A stretch of DNA of 64,000 nt, from assembly GCA_013368325.1 (NCBI GenBank), contig JAACJK010000064.1, positions 469,886 to 533,885 of the forward strand, in the 5' to 3' direction. Source of the DNA: Ephemerocybe angulata (Eukaryota > Basidiomycota > Agaricomycetes > Agaricales > Psathyrellaceae). Below are positions 55,401 to 64,000 of the stretch, in pieces. The translations under genes were made by a program, and so were the position numbers. Numbering within the stretch: position 1 is the stretch's first letter; each line of letters opens with the position of its first letter. The notes under the pieces were generated by a model that was given only the letters and a program-made list of their open reading frames with translations, made no database searches and was not told the origin of the DNA.

Positions 55401-55842
55401 CATGTGAGGTTACGGCGTCAACATAGTCTTCGAAGTCGTCGTCTTCGCCGATCCACCCAAGGTCTGGATCAATTACTTCCGAGCCGACCCAAGAGCCGAA
55501 ATCACCGTCGTCCGGCGCTTGGTCGGGCACAACGTCCGATATTGTCCCACCGTCCTCGATGCCACTGGCGCCCGTAGCTTGACTTGACGGCACCTCTTGT
55601 GTCCAAGCACCCTCATCATCCTCTTTGAAAGCCCCAGCGGTCTGCGATGATTGAGCAAGAACCTTCTTTACAACGCGCTTTCTAGGGCTCTTTGCCTCTT
55701 CGAAAATTCGCTGAGGTTTCGTTGGGGATGTCCAGTAAGAAGTTTCCGCCACGGCCTCCAGGAGCTCACTAGGGAACGAATGCTGAGCCTCATCGTCAAG
55801 GTCATCTTCATCTTTACGCCTTCGTTTCTTTCTCGTGGCCAT
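52458..55842 (-). mobile_element. KDZ-type DNA transposon, transposase gene
   Basis: Transposase of the Kyakuja-Dileera-Zisupton superfamily, common in Agaricomycetes. Exons on the minus strand run from 55842 (MATRKKRRRKDEDDLDD, basic and acidic N-terminus) through 55270-55072, 55024-54710, 54698-53430 and 53390-53060 to 53030-52458. A SWIM-like zinc motif, CTCPKALNRNLCVHRRYF, precedes the conserved core: SLYSVQSMSSSELKGRAIVS, SCYHINKARERYPDVPEDE, LPIHPPFWARIPSD, and a CxC-type Cys cluster region (CNCGTTRTFF). The C-terminal KDZ block has GDRCGKYYSQYGERRLTGGI, HSICYGFHCIPKAEGRDDV, FACALGPYCLLREP, FHATGHSKCSPAAFLSEY and NSSAAECGNGALRRIRKSVS. Most exons join in phase, but the 55072/55024 junction could not be closed cleanly, so activity is uncertain. 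Element ends and terminal repeats were not found. Confidence 0.92.
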
Positions 55843-55907
55843 ATTGGTGAGCTAGAAAGCAATGCCTTGGGGTGGGGGTAAAAGTGTCGTGTGGTTTATG
55901 AGCCTTG

Positions 55908-56175
55908 TTTCCGATTCAGCGCTCAGCACCCATCGATCCAAATACATATTTGGGGCCTTAATCCGCTCCCATGCGAGGCACATGGGTCACCGGCTGGCTT
56001 AGGCAAGTTATTTGCAATTCGGCACCCATCGTCTCCAAGTGGGGGTCTTAATCCAGTCTCATCAAGGCGCATGGGCTCACCGTCGTGCTTTGGTCGTGCT
56101 TAGCGCGTCATTTCCAATTCAGCACCCGGCGCGGGCCTCAATCCAATCTTATCAAGGCGCATGGGCTCACATGGG
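55908..56175 (+). repeat. 100-bp tandem repeats before the KDZ gene
   Basis: Three imperfect units starting at about 55911, 56011 and 56111. Shared elements in each: (C/G)(C/A)ATTC(A/G)GC, CACCC, then TTAATCC or TCAATCC, TC(C/T)(C/T)AT, and (G/A)AGGC(A/G)CATGGG-TCAC. The third unit ends in three copies of ATGGGCTCAC/ATGGGG. The array lies directly upstream of the transposase start (minus strand) and upstream of the plus-strand gene at 56325. Confidence 0.8.
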
Positions 56176-56324
56176 CTCACATGGGGAACGATGATACAAG
56201 GGAGAAGGCAGGAGTCATGTGGGATCGTTCCAGGGTCGTCTCATGGGCACCCGCTGTTTTCGCTCGAACCCCATCCCTCTCCATATAGCCTGGCACCGTT
56301 AGCCAACGACAACTCAACATCATC

Positions 56325-58054
56325 ATGGCTCCTTCCAAACGTCGACAACCAACCAAAGAGCCGAAGCCCGCCAAAAAGCTTCACTGCCGTCGATGTGATG
56401 GTAGCCCACTCCTGACTGAGTGTGCTCACAGCCGCAAGGCTCAAGCAGGTGTACGTTTTGCATTCGCGTACGGGATATCTCTCTAAAGGCTATCAATAGC
56501 CTCCCCCCGCTGGTCAGAACCCAGTCATCGATCCAACACTCGCTGTCCAACAAGGTCCAGCACTCGCAGCTCAACAAGGTGCGCCCCGTGCACATTAAAT
56601 ATCTCATCATCAATTTATACCTTCCCTCGTAGTGCCGATGTACCCTCAATTTCAATTTGGACAAAGTAAGTTAGAATTAGGTTGTTCTCGTTGTCCTTTG
56701 CTGATCCATCAAACCTCTCTCAGTGAACCCGTACGCCTTCAACTTCAACCCACCCTCAGCAACTCCTGCTGGAGTTCAGAGCTACCCCCTGGAACTCCAA
56801 GTGCTCCGGTGTATCAGTTCCCTCCCGGGTGTAAGTTGCTCTTCCTTCGCGAATCGCGGACGGCGTGCACATTCTAACATCCCAATCAGATACCCCAATG
56901 TCGCACCCCTGGCTCTTCAACCCCGCCTCCTATGGGCTTGCGGGACCCGCGCCTCCGTCTGCTACTGCACCGCCTGCCGGAACTGACCAGTCTCCTTCAA
57001 CCGTCGGTGGTGCGCCTCTGACGGCCCAGAGTAACGCCTACAACGTCGATCTCTCCCTTCTGGACGACGATATTCCAGCCCCCGTCCCTGCGACACAGGA
57101 TATTACAGCCCCCGTCCCTGCGACACAGGCTGGGCTCATGCCCTCCGCATGTGCTGTGCCAGAGCCCGCCGGCGCAGTCCCACTCCCGGATGGCGAACTT
57201 GAAACCTCTGATGTAACATCACAGCCCGCACCCTCTGTAACGACTAGTCCCACGCCTCTCGTTGACGACCATGTGGACTCTGTGTCCCAGCATGGGCAAA
57301 AGCGCCCCCGCGAGGATTCGATGAACAGTTCCCCCGCACCCGCCTCCAAGAAACGGGCCTATGCATCCGGTGCGAAGCCAATCTTCGACTGGATTGAGGG
57401 AGTGGGTCGCGGTGCCCGGAACTGGCGTGCGTCCCCTTCTTTTTTCTGTCGATCGTGCTGACCTGTTTCATCCCTGTCTTTAGGTTTGGCCCGTAAGCGC
57501 CCATTGCTCCCGGAAATTGTGGATAACGCCCGCGCGACGAAGTGTTATTCCGGTTGGGTCCATGACCTCATGTCCCGCGTTCGTACCGTTCCTATCATTG
57601 CACCCCTAATTTCATGAGCTAATAAGGAACCTAGTGCGAGAGCATCTCCATTCGATCAGGTTGCTGGATGTATGTTGCCGTGCAGCATCCATCTGCTCGG
57701 ACTCCCTTCACGCATTATTCGTCCCCAAAGCTCCGTGCTGAAGCTCCGGCTGCGCTCGCGTCCTTTCATAAGGATGTTAGCATGACAATGACCAGTCTAG
57801 TCCGCGCTGACCGTAAGGCCAAGGTTGAATCTATCGTTGAGGCGTTGAGAAACAAGGCTCGAGCGGAGGCCGCTGAAGCCAAGACAGCTGCCACGGAGCA
57901 AAAGCTGGCACTGGCGAACGAGAGGTTGGAGGAGCTGGAAAGAAGGCTGGAATCGTTGACTGTCATCACGGAGGAGAACGAACTGTACCCGCCCGAGGAC
58001 GAGCCGGAGGAGGATGACGAAGAGGAGTTCTCTGAAACTGAAGAACCCCTGTAG
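56325..58054 (+). CDS. Pro/Ala-rich nuclear-type protein with coiled coil (frame break)
   Basis: Unknown family. Begins MAPSKRRQPTKEPKPAKKLH, then CRRCDGSPLLTECAHSRK, a possible Cys/His metal-binding patch. Small exons follow (for example 56325-56448), encoding VIDPTLAVQQGPALAAQQ and VPMYPQFQFGQMNPYAFNF. Within the next exon the natural reading changes frame at a run of five C (56785-56789): before it SATPAGVQSY, after it PPGTPSAPVYQFPPG. Then SHPWLFNPASYGLAG, a DIPAPVPATQ / DITAPVPATQ duplication, a nuclear-localisation-like GQKRPREDS and KKRAYASG, LARKRPLLPEIVDNARATK, CESISIRSGCWMYVAVQHP and a C-terminal coiled coil (LALANERLEELERRLESL) with a highly acidic end. It may be a cargo or neighbour gene of the KDZ element. 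The one-base break makes the encoded product uncertain. Confidence 0.62.
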
Positions 58055-58275
58055 CCACCCTCCATTACCTCAATACCTTTTTCCTGTCACCATCGAAATG
58101 ATATCTTTTATCCTTTGCCCTTCATTCGATATTTGAGTTACTGTCTATAATCACATAAGTATCGTATTGATAAAGTCACGCTCGACGTCAGTTAATACCT
58201 TCCTGGTAGCTCAGAACGGAGTTCAACAGAAAGAGAAGGAGTATAACATCCCTTGGATGTCAACTTGCATGCCAT

Positions 58276-59148
58276 TCAATCTAACAAATGTGATCTCTGA
58301 TAGTACAGGTCACCCTCGCTATACAAATCAATAAATTCGTCGTGCCCACGGAACCTGGCCATGTCCTCCAAGTCCTGAATCATCTCCACAGCTTGGTCTA
58401 TTTTGGCACCCAGCGCTTCGAGCTCACCAAGTTGAGCTGCTGCTCCCACCTCCAATGAGATATCTTGCTCATGGGCGTAAACACCTTCTCGAAGCCGGAT
58501 TAGGCGCGGCAAGACCAATACAAGGTCCTCGACCACACCACTCTCGATGTACCGAGCTGAAATATCCTCCAGGAACTCGCGAAGCGACCTATTTTCCAGC
58601 ATGTCCTTGTAGGATGTGAGGAGAAATTTGGTATGCCCTTCCCAGATGTCCCTCGGAGGCCGGCGGCTAACCACTGCAGTGCTAAGAAACACAGTTCCTA
58701 TGAGGTATGGAATGGCATTTGTCGCTCGTTTAACACACCTTAAATCACTCGCCGGTTTCGATTGTTTGCTACTACTGCCTTCATTCTTTGGGGCAGATTT
58801 CCTTCTAGAAATGTACACCCATTTTTGAGAGCGCATCCATGTATACAATCAATGAAGTACGCACCGCTGATATGACCGATTGCTTTTCTGACGATTGTCG
58901 TACTTGCGCTCCTCGTCAGATTTAACAACTTTTACTTTCTCATGCTTCGAAGGATCGTTACGCCTTTTGGCTGCATATTTCTGCTTCCTGGAAATGGAGA
59001 TGTTCTCCCGGAATCTGCAATAAAGTCAGTTGGACGGCGTAAGTGGTACAAGGATGCCGGGCCCTAACCGTTCATAGTACTTCCTGCTTCGTTCGCATGC
59101 AGCGGCCTTTTTCTCCTCCTCCGTTTTATAGAGAACAGGGCGCCCCAT
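58276..59148 (-). CDS. Basic N-terminal protein near KDZ element, unrecognised
   Basis: Four exons (59148-59069, 59014-58865, 58804-58739, 58681-58276), phases close, 233 aa. Starts MGRPVLYKTEEEKKAAACER, then SRKYYERFRENISISRKQKY, a strongly basic helical region that could bind DNA (the GRP start is AT-hook-like), then KSDEERKYDNRQKSNRSYQR. The second half is helical and acidic: RDIWEGHTKFLLTSYKDML, LREFLEDISARYIESGVVED, GELEALGAKIDQAVEMIQDL. I recall similar basic MGRP-type proteins repeated many times in mushroom genomes, often near transposons, but cannot verify that here. No catalytic motif. Confidence 0.7.
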
Positions 59149-60101
59149 TTCAGCTATACTAGAATTTACTATACCAGCTGTAGTGAGTGCGCAGTCTGGA
59201 CGACCCGTACTCGAGTGGGGTGGGGTGAGCTTGATGGTTGTTGCTAAAGTCGAAACCGGTAAGGATTCACAGTTCCGCGTCTGACTTGCGCGTTTCGTCT
59301 CACGTTTACTCCACCATCAAGACTGTTCATGCTCTCCAGGCTCGCTCAATACATTTAAAGTAAAAGTATGTACGTAGAATAATAAATGAATAGCACACAG
59401 TACATGCTATGAAAAAATCTAGACATATATAAACATATATCATACTAAACCAAGTGACAAAGGAAGGGCGTCAAGTCGCACCTTGCCAGCTCGGATTTAG
59501 CAACAGTAGAATGAGGTACGCACCCTTTCACTGTCAGACACTGCTCGTTAAACTTCTTGCAGATCAATCTTACTGAACTGTAGAATACTGGCGGAAAATG
59601 AGTGCTCGTACGTCGCATATGAACGCACATTGTACTTCGCGCACAAGGGGGCGCGCACTGGCTGCCTGATGTCCCTGCTGTCACAAAAGGAAGGTGTGAG
59701 CCTAGCTTTAGACTACCCTGCGAGTCTCACTGAATTTATAGTGGCGTGGAAGGTGTCAAGAGATGAAAGTACTTTGTACGTCGCTTCACGCACGTACTCA
59801 CTGCCTAATGTACTCGCTATCGCTAGAGGATGGCGCGAGGCTTACTGGAGAATTATCTGAGTATAGTTTTTGCTGGTCTAAATCACTGAGATACATAATA
59901 TCTTCGAAATCCTACAAAGGGCTGTGTGTGATAGGGCGGGAACGTCAAGAGGCGCTCACAAATATCGCAGAGGCGCGCAACAAAGCTCCGTAACGGCATA
60001 TGCCATGACGGATCACATCAACCTCCGGCGGAATCTGATCTATCATGCATTCTCCCCGTGACCTTGCACACTCTTTCATCGACACCACCATCGACAATAC
60101 C
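59149..60101. other. Intergenic, no gene supported
   Basis: A/T-rich up to 59450, then mixed. Two segments (about 59600-59700 and 59765-59850) share diverged wording such as GTAC(T/G)TCGC, GCAC(T/G)... CTGCCT(G/A)ATGT, suggesting an old duplication. No coding exon or RNA gene recognised. Confidence 0.4.
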
Positions 60102-61146
60102 ATGAGCAACCCCACATCAGCAGATGCATCCCAGGTTTTGCCATCTCGAGAGCTTCCTCTCCTCCCTGTGTAAGTCTTCCAAGTATCACAGCAGCTACTC
60201 CTAATAATGCGAATAGTGCTGTAGGTCAGCGCAAAAACGTAAAGCTCAGGGGGACCACGTAGGCCGCAGGCCCAAGAAGATGTCGGAGCAGTATAAGGAG
60301 TAAGTCACTGCACTGCGAGAAGGACTGTAGCCTGATTTTTCCCGCATCCTGTGTAGATCTGTGGCTCGGGGAAGGAGCTAAGGGATGCAGGCTTAGAGGA
60401 AGACCTCGTTATCATCAAGAGTCCGTCAGGGAGACACACGCTTGGCCGTCGTTACGTGCCCATCGGTACAGTTCCAGCTTATCCCTCGTTGGGTGATAGA
60501 TCTTCGCCCAGGAAGAGCAACACGTCTGCAGTAGCCAAGTGCGTATTCCCTTTTCTTTCTCGATATATGTGCCTGCCTGATACGTTTCATGTTAGAGCCA
60601 GTCAAGCTGGAAGGTCTGGGAAGGGTCGCAGTACTTTATCTGCTGATGACGAGTACGTGTATCTACTGTTCGTTATTTACCACCACCTCATCACACTCCC
60701 CACACAGTCCTTTGGTGTGGCGGCTTTTGGAATAGATGGAAGGTCTGGGACTTCATCTGCTGTTGACGAGTACGTGTATCTACTGTTCGTTATTTACCAC
60801 CACCTCATCACACTCCCCACACAGTCCTTTTGGTCTGGCGGCTTTTGGATAGATCCTGATTTAAATGACCCATTCCCAGAGGCATTAGATTCGTCAGAGG
60901 ATGAGTATGATAGCGATGGCAGTAGTGAAACGGGGGTTAGCGTGCTGGGACGGATCTCAAGCCAAGCGAACGAGGAGAGTGTCGGCTGGAGGCCAAAATT
61001 AGCGAAGACGAGCACGAGGCTGAGGCCACTGAGTTTCAGGAGTAGATTAAGAATAGCATCGAGTTCCATATACATACGCGCACTCATGGACATGGTTTCG
61101 ATGGGGGTTTTGGGCCCAAATACCTGGGTTCTGGAACGGTGGCCTT
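60102..61146 (+). CDS. Possible multi-exon gene fragment, unrecognised
   Basis: Weak model. A first exon 60102-60169 (MSNPTSADASQVLPSRELPL) and a second 60225-60299 (SAQKRKAQGDHVGRRPKKMS, with an AT-hook-like GRRPKK) join in phase. Downstream, a long frame ends at 61146 and contains PSLGDRSSPRKSNTSAVA, then a duplicated segment with an internal intron, then WSGGFWIDPDLNDPFPEALD and an acidic stretch. The middle junctions cannot be closed, so this is probably a decaying gene or one with exons I cannot place. Confidence 0.35.
60611..60850 (+). repeat. Tandem duplication of an exon-intron unit
   Basis: AAGGTCTGGG...GACGAGTACGTGTATCT...CACACAGTCCTTT occurs twice, offset by 117 bp in the core (60651 and 60768) and 129 bp at the left edge. 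About 63 nt, from GAGTACGTG to CAGTCCTTT, are identical. The identical part looks like a complete intron (GTACGT to CACACAG). Confidence 0.85.
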
Positions 61147-61874
61147 GACCCGAGAATCGCTCAATGCTCAGGGTTGGGCCTGGTTGGGCATATGATTTTT
61201 TCAAGTCTGTTACCATATGATCTTTTTTTTTTTAACCCCAAGCGCGGAGCAGTTGGCGCCCGTCCATATGATACACAGGGATCAACTTCGCGAAGATCAC
61301 TGATGAGAATCTACACGGTCATGTGGTGGTAAAATGAACCGCGACGCGACGGCATCAGGCTGCCCTATCTGAATCATCTATGTCGAAGTGAAAGGCCAAG
61401 TTCACCCACTTGGATTCGTCTCATGCCACAAGGTACACAGCCAGTATATCTCTCTTCTATTTCCGTTGTACAGAGCATTAAAGGCCTACCACAGCGTTTT
61501 TACAGTCGATGAGCAAGATGGGTCGTATCAACCACAGCCATCGGACGCGCATACAATCGTCAAGATGTCTACTTAGCTTAAGATTGCATGCGTGTCGCGA
61601 GCATGCATGTCTCCTCCGGGCTCTGGTATCAGCTGGTATCACGACCGCCATCGGACGCGCATCCATCGTCAAGATGTCTTGTTCGCCTCATGAATGGACG
61701 CGTGTTGCGCGCACTCGTGTCTCCTCCCTTCCATATGCTCTCATCGGCCGGCCGTGCCCCTTGGACCTTTTCACGGATAGTAAACGACCCCAAATGGACG
61801 TTCCTGCCCCCATCCTTTGTCTACACTCCCACTCAGACGTGAAACCGACTCTCTGAAAGCATTGAATACCCAGA
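61147..61874. other. Intergenic with short repeats
   Basis: No gene supported. Contains a T11-type homopolymer at about 61224-61234 and the pair of 81-bp repeats described separately. Confidence 0.45.
61537..61727 (+). repeat. Pair of 81-bp direct repeats
   Basis: Units 61537-61617 and 61647-61727. Both begin GCCATCGGACGCGCAT, contain CGTCAAGATGTCT and end GTGTCTCCTCC or ATGTCTCCTCC; a 29-nt spacer with a GGTATCAGCTGGTATCA duplication lies between. Confidence 0.8.
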
Positions 61875-64000
61875 ATGTCCGCTCAACCAACGTCCGTCAA
61901 GGTGTGTGCTTTCGAGGTGTATTCAGGGTCCGATACTTACAGCGCGTACAGCTGTCATGGACGCCTTCCTAGAGAGCAATCGGCTCCTCCCCTACTCTGA
62001 AAAAATTGGTGTGTAGGCACTCGCGACGACGCGCATGTAACTAAATGGTCTTGACAGCGTCCCTTGAAGGCAGCGTTCAAGTTCTCCACGGGGAGAACTT
62101 GAAGACTTGGAAAAAAGGGGACTTCGCTCGATCGCAGAAGTTGACCTATTCGCACATTTCGAGGAAGGTCAACATCATGAAACAACGGTTGGCTGGTATT
62201 GAAGGCGCCATGGCGCAAGTGAGGTCTGAGGAGAGAGGTTCATCTCTATCTCCTGTGCCAGAGGACTCCGAGTCCGCGGCTCCTTCCTCGCTCAACCAAG
62301 CCGCTGCCCCCTCAAGCCGGAGGAGTCAGCTCCACTCCTCCCCCGTCAACACTGACCGCCACCCGGACAACGAGGCGACTGCGACTTCTGAGGTCGTCAG
62401 TTCCGCCTCTCCCCCCTCGCTCAACCAAGCCACTGCGCTCCCTGAAGCCGGAGGCGTCGGCTCTACTCCTCCCCCCGTCAACGAGACCTCTGCGGCTCTC
62501 CCTCCGGTCAGCGAGCCCACTGCACCTCCTGGAGCCGTCAACACTGCAGTTCCGCCGGTCGAAGAGGCCACCGCCACCCCTCCGGTCAACGAGGTCACTG
62601 CGCCCTCTCGAGTGGTGGATCCCGCTTCTCCTCCAGTCAACGAGGTCACTGCTCCCTCTGAGGTCGTCGATCCCGCTTCTCCTCCAGTCAACGAGGTCAC
62701 TGCTCCCTCTGAAGTCGTCGATCCCGCTTCTCCTCCAGTCATCAACGCGGTCGTTCCTCCGGTCCCTGTGCCCGCTAACGTTGTAGAGGCCGTCATCCCG
62801 CCGACCGCTCCGACCGCTGCGCCTGTTGGAGTAGTTGATGCGGCGCTTCCCCTGTCACCGAGACCTCCGCACCTCTTACTCCAAATGTCGTTCCCACCAC
62901 AACTGGTGTCATCAAGCCTGAGGCACAGGAGGTTGTACTTCCTCCTGCATCTTCCTTTGTTCCCCAGTCGGTCAAGGTTCGTGTGATACCCGTTCATGAC
63001 TACAATATGAGCTAACGTACATTCAAGCTCCTTTGACTCGTGTGAAGCCAGAGGCACAGGAGGTTGCCGTTCCTCTCCCTGAACGCCCCGTGCCCGTACG
63101 TCCAGCCCAACAAGGTATGTGTCCATCTCTCTACACACCATTTCTCTGAGTAAGAGCTGACGTTGTCCCAAGATCCTATGCAGCCTGTCAAACCCGAGGC
63201 ACAGGAGGCCGCTCTTCCTCCTCCCGAGTGGCGCGCCGCCCATCGCTACAGCCCAGCAAGGTACGCCTCCGGATCCGTAAACACTGTTCATTCAATTGGA
63301 ACTCACGATCATACAAAATTCATAGTACATATCAAGCCCAAGGTGGAGGCTGCCGATCGTCTCCCTCCTAAAGGTTCAAACAAGCGAAAGCCGGATGCTG
63401 ACTTGGAGGTCATTGTGATCTCGAGTGACTCCGATACCCCAGGGCCTGTGAAGCCCACCGTAAAACGTACGTGTTCTGAAGTTATGTGCATCTCAGTTGT
63501 ACCTTGACGGCTAATACGAACCTTCTTCTCTAGGCGCCAAACGAACGGGGCCCAAGGCCGGTGCAAAAGGCAAGGGAAAATCGAAAATGAAGCCAGAGGA
63601 CGAGGGCATGCGGTTGATCGATGACGCCGATTTCCAATTACTTCGCGAGGGATCAGAACCTGAGTCGGTGCCTCAGATCCTTACGAAGGCGGAGCTCGCG
63701 GAGGAGGACAATAAATTTGCACGTGAGTTGTCCGTCCACGCTTCGTCCAAAAAAAGAGTTATTGACAATGTCCTTCCTCACAGTGGCCGGCGAGAATTCT
63801 ATGCACAACTTCATCACTCACAATCTCATGCTATCTGGTCGGATCCGTAGCAAGGCCCGGAAGGTCCAGGAGTACCTGCCGGAGTCTGCCACGACATCTC
63901 GCATCCTGGCCATGTCTATGTTTCTCTTGGACAACGGCACCGGTCAGACAAAGTGCGCGTATCACAGCGTCCTCGATCACCAGTGCCTCGTCAACGACCA
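61875..64000 (+). CDS. Pro/Val/Ala-repeat nuclear-type protein, partial
   Basis: Runs off the window; family unknown. The start is either 61875 (MSAQPTSVK, short first exon) or 61957 (MDAFLESNRLLPYSEKI). A helical part (LEGSVQVLHGENLKTWKKGD, SHISRKVNIMKQRLAGIEGA) is followed by about 250 disordered residues with repeats. Those include three exact-length 17-aa units of NEV TAPSEVVDPASPPV type (62588-62740) and three KPEAQE modules in separate exons. A strong SUMO-interacting-type motif (DLEVIVISSDSD) lies at about 63401-63436. A Lys/Gly-rich stretch (KRTGPKAGAKGKGKSKMK) leads to a folded-looking C-terminal part, GMRLIDDADFQLLREGSE and HNFITHNLMLSGRIRSKARK. The natural frame shifts by one base at a C4 run (62849-62852), so the product is uncertain. 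Confidence 0.62.
62588..62740 (+). repeat. Three 51-bp coding repeats
   Basis: Units 62588-62638, 62639-62689 and 62690-62740, each beginning AACGAGGTCACTGC and ending CTTCTCCTCCAGTC. Units 2 and 3 differ by a single base by eye. They encode 17-aa units in frame. Confidence 0.92.

Noticed and set aside
1..64000. CRISPR arrays, bacterial operons, riboswitches, integrase attachment sites
   Set aside because: Intron-rich eukaryotic gene structures throughout; the tandem repeats seen are contiguous minisatellites without unique spacers.

Overview
The window looks like nuclear DNA of a mushroom-forming basidiomycete (Agaricomycetes). Genes carry many introns of about 50-70 nt with GTRNGT donors, CTRAY-like branch points and YAG acceptors. 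The content fits too: an expanded F-box family, a GPI-anchored GH128 glucanase, tandem S8 proteases, small secreted Cys-rich proteins and a KDZ-type DNA transposon. All splice models were built by eye from frame continuity and family alignment from memory; no search was run.

Left part (0.7-14 kb), mostly housekeeping: a large disordered nuclear protein (-), glyoxalase I (+), a Ser/Thr/Ala-repeat secreted protein (+), a GPI-anchored GH128 beta-1,3-glucanase (-), the autophagy E2 enzyme Atg3 (-) and a LYAR-type nucleolar zinc-finger protein (-). Middle part (14.5-32 kb), the lineage-specific heart of the window: three tandem genes for tiny single-pass membrane proteins with identical exon architecture, five F-box-like genes of one family, and an inverted pair of small secreted CCPPYG proteins whose promoters are also conserved. 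Mevalonate diphosphate decarboxylase, tRNA-Asp and a zinc-knuckle protein are embedded among them.

Right-centre (32-50 kb): an unrecognised gene, a complete muskelin (kelch/CTLH) gene, a relic of a protease C-terminus, two tandem secreted subtilases (S8, Vpr-like, with PA domain) and the CCR4 deadenylase. Right end (50-64 kb), repeat- and transposon-rich: a 158-bp tandem repeat array, a KDZ transposase with a SWIM zinc motif preceded by 100-bp repeats, and several low-complexity nuclear-type proteins, the last running off the window.

Three recurring features cut across the genes: micro-exons of 8-20 nt in conserved genes (LYAR, muskelin, both subtilases); apparent single-base frame breaks in homopolymers in three lineage-specific genes; and local duplications at every scale, from 51-bp coding repeats to inverted gene pairs. 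The best candidates for something undescribed are the tandem mini-membrane-protein family (14.6-16.6 kb) and the inverted secreted-protein pair flanking an F-box gene and MVD.
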